From: Diplosphaera chodatii
Taxonomy: Eukaryota > Chlorophyta > Trebouxiophyceae > Prasiolales > Stichococcaceae
DNA length: 64,000 bases
Assembly: GCA_032358165.1 (NCBI GenBank)
Contig: JAALGY010000011.1
Coordinates: forward strand, 62,001-126,000
Reading direction: 5' to 3'
A program made the translations under genes and the position numbers. Shown one piece after another: positions 58,054 through 64,000 of this stretch. Position 1 is the stretch's first letter. Each line of letters begins with the position of its first letter. Below the pieces are notes generated by a model. The model did not search any database. It worked only from the letters and a program-made list of their open reading frames with translations, and was not told the DNA's origin.

Positions 58054-59690
58054 CTACGCTGCCTTCAAGGTGGCGCCTGGCTTTGCCATGGCGGCTGCAT
58101 ACTCTGCTGGCGTCACAAGCGAACCGAACAGCTTGTCCATGTAGATGAAGTAGTGACCTGCACAAATGAGCGGCAGAGCGTCACCTTCAAGCACACTGAC
58201 CCCAGGGTGTCCAAGGCACAAGACGTCATGCCTGCACACTGGGTGAATAACAGAGAGCAGAGCCATTGTGCTTGCCGTAGTTGTGCTTGTAAATGGTGTG
58301 ATGTATGGTGTGGTAGCCTGCCCCCATGATTGGCTCCACCTGCAATGCAAGACGCAATGTCAGCACATATATGCCTCATGACAGAAAACTGGGGTCAATT
58401 GCAGCACCCTACTTAATCACCTTGCCATCAACGCAGTCGTGGATGTTGGTGGTCCAGATGCCCGTGAGGAACAGCAGCATCTCGAAGGTCAGGAAGTGCG
58501 CCGGGATGAAAAACAGCGTCCAGCAGTAAGGAATTGCCTGCAGCAGGGGCAGCCGATGAGCGTTTCCACACCATGTGTGCACGTGCCAGCCAGGCATGCG
58601 ATCAGCAAGCTGCACCCATTGCCGCAGAGGATGACTCCAGCTGCACATCAGGCAGTGTCGCGCGAACACTCCCGTGAGCCTGGTCAATTCCGAAACCCTT
58701 CGGCAACAATTACCTGCAGGATGCCATCCAGGGGGTGGAAGGCCAGGCCGGCAAAGGGGCTCAGCGTGTGCTCCTTGTTGTACTTGTGGTGGATGTAGTG
58801 CAGCGTCCTGCGGCACATGGTACATAAACACGTCAGTATTGCTGACACATGCACGGGTATGTGCATGTGCCGACTACTGCTGTTGTGCTGCGCAAAGCTG
58901 GCGGCATCACCAGCACCTCAACGCCGCGAAGATTTCAGGGTTGCCACTCTCATCCTGCCGTGGCCTCTAGCGAGCAGTGGGCTGGAGTGCAACAGGGCAG
59001 AGGCAGCTAGGGCCCGCTGGCACCTGTAGCCGATCCGGATGTCGTGCAGCAGGCGGTGCATCCAGTACACGCCGAACTCCACGCTGGTCATGAAGGCCAC
59101 GAAGTAGGCGACGTGCCAGCCGAGGCCGACGCTGGAGACGCGGCTGTAGGCGCGCGTCCACCCCTGTTCGATGACCCACTCCTGGACCGCTGGCAGCATC
59201 GAGTAGATGGGTATCGACATGCAGGACACCTGCAAAGCGGAACGGGCAATGATCAGCAACAAAGGCATTGCAACTGTACACAAGCAGATGGACATGTGCA
59301 GTGCTGCCTGACACGAGGCGCACAGCACAGTACCAGGTGCAACCCCATTCCAGCTGCTTTGAACCTTCTGCAAAGTCTAGCAAGGGCTTGAAATTTGCAC
59401 CTTGATCTGCTCCAGCATGTCGGATGCTGCTGGCGTGTGCGCCCCGGCGAACAGCTGCTGCCGGAACACGCCGTAGATGTAGTAGGCCCAGGCGCTGCCC
59501 GTCGCCACGTACAGCAGCATGCACATCAGGTAGCAGCGGAGCCAGGAGCGCACGACGCGCGGCATGGCGGCCACCCAGCTGTCGGGGAACACCCACAGCG
59601 CCAGCCCGTTCTTCCAGTCGTTCTCGTCGCGCAGCTCCTGGATCAGCTGCGGATGCGCTGCACTGTCTGTCTGCACATTGCTTAGTGCTG
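58054..59690 (-). CDS. ERG3: Delta7-sterol C5(6)-desaturase, start exon uncertain
   Basis: Exons: about 59,690-59401, 59229-59024, 58807-58714, 58537-58421, 58339-58276 and 58157-58054, in consistent phase. This is a membrane di-iron fatty acid hydroxylase/sterol desaturase family protein. Its histidine boxes are [14 protein letters not shown] and HTIHH. Conserved context includes [37 protein letters not shown] and [16 protein letters not shown]. Hydrophobic segments fit an ER membrane protein. The family introduces the C5(6) double bond of sterols using molecular oxygen and reduced cytochrome b5. No in-frame ATG precedes PDSW in the first exon read, so initiation is probably in a short upstream exon. 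The last intron has a GC donor (AACTACG then GCAAGC), required to give NYGHYFIYM. Confidence 0.88.
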
Positions 59691-60797
59691 GGTCTGCTGC
59701 TGCTGCAGGGGCTGCCACTGCTGCTGTCAGCTGTGCTGCTGCTGGCGCCTGACAGTCCGCACCTGTGCTGAATGGACACCTGCAACACGGATGCCAGCTT
59801 GTTGAGGATCAGGAACTATCTCAGGACCGGCGTGAACGCTGTCAGTTTGCAGCAGCTGAGTACCGTGTTGAATTAGCCTCGTCTGCTGTTAGGTCCGCAG
59901 ATGACGTCAGCTCAACACTGGCCCCCGCTGGAAACACCTGCCAGATAGAATGCCAGAGTTTCAAACGTCTCTTCGAGTCAACATCAGCTGATCTCATAAT
60001 AACGTGCAGCCTGACAGCACATTATGAAGGTGTTTCAGTTCTCACCGGTACATTGACATCTGTGTGTAAGCTGCTGGTCTGCAGAGCACAGACAGCCAGC
60101 AATGAAAGTGTCAAGGCGGCTTTGCAGACCATGGCTTGGCCAGCCGCCCACTGTAACAGCTACTCCAGCAGCTGATACTTGTCTGCCAATCAGTCAAATA
60201 GAAGCTGGCAAGATCTGGAGGCACTGGTGCTGCAGGCAACAGGTGGTAGTAGATCTGTGCTGCAATTGCAAGCTTTAAGCTCAAATTGCAGCGTCGCGCA
60301 AAGCCTGCACTGCGCAAAGCAAGACCGGGCTTCGCAGTAGGTTGCCCCCTTCGGTCCAGTCTTCGTGTGTCTACAGCGGCGGCCACGACCTGCTGGCAGC
60401 CGCACGTGATGCCTCAGCGGAGGCATCGAGTTGCTTCTGGCAGCATACTCACATGCAAACGCTGGTTTATCAGGCCATTAAAGCATTTAAACGCCTGTAT
60501 ATACAGCCAGATCTGAGGGCATACGGCCTGCCGCGACAATCCAGCAAGCGACAAGTCTGCACAGGTATGCAGCACTTGCATGTCCAAGGTGCACATGTTC
60601 GTATGTCAGTGGAAAGCTGCGGATCTGCCTTCCACATACTTATTGAATGCTTGAAGGTACCTTCTGGCCAGGATCTGTCATTTGCATGCATCGCCAGCCC
60701 GCTATGTGCAAAGTTTCACCCTGTCTAGCTACTTTGCACATTTGCTTGTCCTTCTGCGCAGGCTACATAGCAAGAAGCTGCTTCACACCCATATAAC
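59691..60797. other. Intergenic with possible first exon of the desaturase
   Basis: The missing start of the sterol desaturase should lie at the left of this interval. A hairpin-like sequence CTGCAATT...AATTGCAG lies at about 60,258-60,289. No other gene is supported. Confidence 0.4.
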
Positions 60798-61182
60798 ATG
60801 ACACGGCCTGCCTACAGTACCGCATTGGTCCTATTCGCGGCACTCCTGGTGGCAGCAGCGGCAAGGCCGGCGGCATGTAGAGAGCTGCAGGGTGCACAGA
60901 GCGCAGCAGATGACGTGGCCAACACCACGTCCAACGCTTGAAACCGTGAAGAAGAACGGCACCAGCAATGTCGCAGACACTGTGGCGGACACAGCGACGG
61001 ACGCAGGGAACACAGTGGCGAACGGCGCGTCCGATGCAGCAAATGCAGTGGGCGACACAGCCAGCGATGCCTTCAACGACGTGAAGGACGCCTTCCAGGG
61101 TGCGTCCGCCAGCCACCCTGTCGGCGGCGTGCTAGTGACGGCAGGCGTTGCCGCAGCCGCTCTTCTTGCCGCTGTGGCCTGA
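60798..61182 (+). CDS. Small secreted Ala/Asp-rich protein with hydrophobic tail, frameshifted
   Basis: ATG at 60798 opens MTRPAYSTALVLFAALLVAA, a clear signal peptide, followed by CRELQGAQSAADDVANTTSN and a stop at 60939-60941. The adjacent frame, open to 61182, continues the same composition: repeats such as VADTVADTATDAGNTVAN and SDAFNDVKDAFQGAS, then a C-terminal hydrophobic run (VLVTAGVAAAALLAAVA) with no charged end. That layout resembles a GPI-anchored surface protein with an amphipathic, LEA-like middle. A single-base indel between about 60,900 and 60,940 would join the frames; an unrecognised intron is the alternative. The function is unknown. Confidence 0.55.
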
Positions 61183-61703
61183 CCTCGTAGGAAGATTTCG
61201 GAACAGAGAAGCAGGAACATGAAGTCCTGAATTCTAAACCCTAAATCCCAATGTACAAGCAAGGAACTTGTCAGGAATGCGTTCAGCTGCTCTGCTGTGG
61301 ACACCTTGCTGTCTTTACCTCTCATCAGCGGGAACTGGTTGGCAACCTGTTCAGCCTGGTTTGCATCGCACGTTTACTGGTCGGACACACCGTGTTGTTC
61401 TCTGAAGTACTCACTGCACTGCAATGCTATTGAATCTGCTGAACGTATTATAGTCCGGCCTGCGGTTCGAAATGCTGTGCATGTGCACCAAGGCACCCCC
61501 GCCAGAGCCACATACAATATACAGCTGCCACTCAGCCTGCTGCTCTGCATATGCTACAGCTCCTGCTGCAGTACGGTAGCTGCTGCAGTAGCTGCCGCCG
61601 CGCCACCGAGAACTGCTGCCACACGCACTGCAACACTGCCAGTGCTGCTAGCTGCAGCTGCTTTGCTGCAGCAGCGTCATGTCGATATTCCATGCCTGTG
61701 CAC
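61183..61703. other. 3' flank shared by the small secreted gene and the PEP-mutase-like gene
   Basis: The two genes converge here. 61,550-61,670 is rich in CTG/CAG triplets (GCTGCTGCAG runs). No additional gene is supported. Confidence 0.5.
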
Positions 61704-64000
61704 CTACTGCTGCTTTGCCACCGCATACTTCGCCTCCTCCTCAAAGTACTCTGGGAATCCGACGATCTCCTGCAGCTCCTGTGCTGACACACAACTGGCT
61801 TCAGCTATGTAGTTGGCGTCAAGCGCACGCGTGCCAACCTAAGCTAGTATTGGCAGCAAGCAGGATCACCGACTCTCCTAAGTCCCAGCATGCATCTGCG
61901 ACTTAAACTTGCACGTCAGCCGGGGGTTGACGCATTGAGATTTACCTGGAAGGTGGGCAGGTCCGGCTGGGTGGGCACCCGCCCGTCCGTCCGGATGCCC
62001 TGGAGCGCCTTGCGCATCGCGGCAGCCGCCACGCCCATGAGCGACAGCGGGTACGCCACCAGCGCAAAGCCCATGTCCTTCAGCTCGCCCGGCGACAGGA
62101 TGGGCGTCTTGCCGCCGCCCTCCAGGTTGTTCGCCATCTGACGAGGGCCGACAGTATGCTAACTTGGTCACAGACGACTGCCCAGTCGAACACGAGCACT
62201 GCAGCAGCAGCAGCCCGCAGCAGCGGACTGCACTGGCGCACGCAGCCGCATCTTGGGGACCAACACCGAGGCGGCCAAGGCATCCGGTGGGGTATGCTGA
62301 GAAGGCAGCGCTGGCATGTGCAGGGCCGAGCGCCCGAGTCGGGTGCTGACCTTGGGGACGTCAGCGGCGGCGCCCCCAAGCGAGCCCAGCGCTCGCATCT
62401 CGTCCACGCTCGCCAGTGCGTCGATGAACAGGATGTCGGCACCTGCACATCAGTATTGCGGTTCAGCATTTAGTACATTGCTCCAGCTGTCCTCCAGTAC
62501 TGCAAATGCAATGAGCAATGTGGCGCCGCGGCTGGGGATGGACGTGCATGGCAGGTACTGGGTACCGGGCAAGCCTTGAAATCATAGGGTTAAGGTTTCA
62601 TAGCGTGCAGTGGCTGCACTCCAGTTGCACACACAGGGGGCTTCCAGTGCGTGGACCAACAGTGCTTGAACCCTGGACCCTAGACCCACCGGCTTCGGCA
62701 AAGGCGGAGATGCGGGCGAGGGCCTCGTCCAGCGAGTCCGCCTGCCGCGCGTCTGTGCGGGCCAGGATGAGGATGTCCAGCCCCTCGTCCCTGCATGCTC
62801 ATATGGTGCCCAGCCTCCGCGCTTGTGGGAGGGGATGCCAAGAGCATGACTGTGCCGAGTGCAGCTGCACAAACTCTGCACGGCACGCCTACGACCAACC
62901 ATGCAGCTACTGCTGCACATGGAGTGTGCGGATCAGAGCACTGCCGTGGAGTGGTTGCATAGGGGCAGACGCTGACATGCGTTGTGCAACGTGTTGCAGA
63001 GGAGGCAATCCATGCTGGTCAGGGTGTAAGCTCCAACGGGCACCTGGCATCGCAGGCGGCCCGCACGCGAGCAATCGCCTCGTCGCGCGGGATGACCCTT
63101 TTCCCCTTCACATGCCCGCACGACTTCGGCCACACCTGCACAGCAAGATGCACACCTGCAGGTCAGCGCCTGACCTGGGACCCCCTCTTCTGCAGGGCTG
63201 ACAAGGCTGCCGTGGCAGTTGCCCCCCTCCACTGCAAAGCTAGTCGCATCCTCGCACACTTGAGTCACCCACAAGCATGGTGGCATGCTGATGTCGGCAC
63301 CTGGTCTTCGATGAGCACTCCAGCGAGCCCGGCGTTGGCGAACCCCCGCACCGTGCGCTTCACATTCATGGCGTTGCCGTAGCCCGTGTCGCCGTCGGCG
63401 ATAATGGCCACCCCTGGTGCGGCCTGCGGGCAGGCAAGGTGCTGTGGTGCAGCGCAGGTGGGCTCAGTGAGGTGCACACCTGCCGTCACCCCCCCAGTCA
63501 GCAGGGTGCGGTCGCTGCTCGCCGCAGCAACTTCATGCTTCTCATTCAAGATCGAGCTGCTGAATGACCGCCTTGACACCCCTGACAGCAGCGCATGGTC
63601 GTCAAGCACGTGGCTGACGGTTGGGAGCTCACACCGCAGACACCCTACGGTCTGGCAGAAGCGTACCTCGACAGCGCAGCGCGCTGAGTCCAGGACCTCG
63701 GCGAACGACAGCAGCCCGGTGTCGGGGCACCCGGCGCGCCCCGCCGCCACGCTGAAGCCGCTCAGGAAGCTGACAGGGAAGCCTACAGCATGCAGGACGA
63801 ACACGGGTTCACGCAACCACCTCAGGCAGAGCCGAAGCCGGGACCAGGTCCAATGTCCTCGTCCTCGAATCAGTTTGCGCAGCAGCCCGTGGTGCCATGT
63901 ATGCACAGTTTGCCAAGGGCTAGCAAAAGCTGCTGGCCATAGCCCTGCTGGTGTGCGCACCTGCCTCCGCCACTAGCCGGGCGCTGAGACCATCATAACA
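61704..64000 (-). CDS. PEP mutase/isocitrate lyase superfamily enzyme, N-terminus beyond window
   Basis: Exons read from the right edge: 64000-63961, 63782-63667, 63423-63301, about 63,135-63,044, about 62,792-62,690, about 62,445-62,361, about 62,137-61,947 and about 61,790-61,704. Joined protein: CYDGLSARLVAEAGFPVSFL, GVAIIADGDTGYGNAMNV, LIEDQVWPKSCGHVKGKRVI, LDILILARTDARQADSLDEA, ADILFIDALASVDEMRALG, MANNLEGGGKTPILSPGEL, and the C-terminus VGFPEYFEEEAKYA. The ADGDTGYG, LIEDQ..PKSCGH and ARTDAR motifs define the (methyl)isocitrate lyase/PEP mutase family, a TIM-barrel binding Mg and 2-oxo acids. It resembles the plant carboxyvinyl-carboxyphosphonate phosphorylmutase/petal-death group. Oxaloacetate hydrolase or methylisocitrate lyase activity cannot be told apart here. 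Localisation is undecided because the N-terminus is missing. Confidence 0.9.

Noticed and set aside
61550..61670. CTG/CAG-rich tract as a trinucleotide microsatellite
   Set aside because: The triplets are interrupted and mixed; there is no uninterrupted array.
1..64000. tRNA, rRNA or CRISPR features
   Set aside because: No cloverleaf, ribosomal RNA core or spacer-repeat array was noticed on either strand.

Overview
The window is nuclear DNA of a eukaryote, most likely a chlorophyte green alga. Coding sequence is broken into many short exons with GT-AG and some GC-AG introns, base composition is GC-rich, and the conserved genes are plant- or alga-like: a sterol C5-desaturase, a PP2C phosphatase, a PEP-mutase/isocitrate-lyase family enzyme and an FAD-dependent oxidoreductase. 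The species cannot be fixed from the sequence alone. Exon boundaries were read by eye from splice consensus, reading-frame continuity and comparison between copies.

Layout. 1-3.0 kb: 3' part of an FAD-dependent oxidoreductase (+). 3.8-45.8 kb: a head-to-tail array of eleven F-box/leucine-rich-repeat genes, here FBL1 to FBL11, all on the minus strand and built on one seven-exon plan. Seven keep an open frame (FBL1, 3, 4, 6, 8, 10, 11; FBL11 has an irregular splice donor). Four are broken (FBL2, 5, 7, 9). A decayed piece of the oxidoreductase lies between FBL1 and FBL2, so an early unit was oxidoreductase 3' end plus one F-box gene. A younger tandem duplication copied the stretch from intron 5 of FBL5 to within a ubiquitin-like-domain gene. 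Its junction is at about 31.94-31.97 kb, where the last two exons of that gene abut FBL9, a truncated FBL5 copy. The full ubiquitin-like gene is at 47.1-50.9 kb.

At 33,632-40,058 a 6,427-bp mobile element with 1,232-bp terminal inverted repeats and an 8-bp target duplication (GCGATCTG) sits in the flank of FBL9. The matching flank of FBL5 at 21.15 kb is the unoccupied site. The insertion separates FBL9 from an upstream sequence module that other FBL genes keep about 430-485 bp before their start codons.

The right end (47-64 kb) is mostly single-copy: the ubiquitin-like gene (-), PP2C phosphatase (-, 560 aa), sterol C5-desaturase (-), a small secreted tail-anchored-type protein (+, frame-shifted), and a PEP-mutase/isocitrate-lyase family gene (-, running off the end). 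These genes show no operon-like or pathway link to one another. The F-box proteins would be expected to act as substrate receptors of SCF ubiquitin ligases, but no substrate can be inferred.
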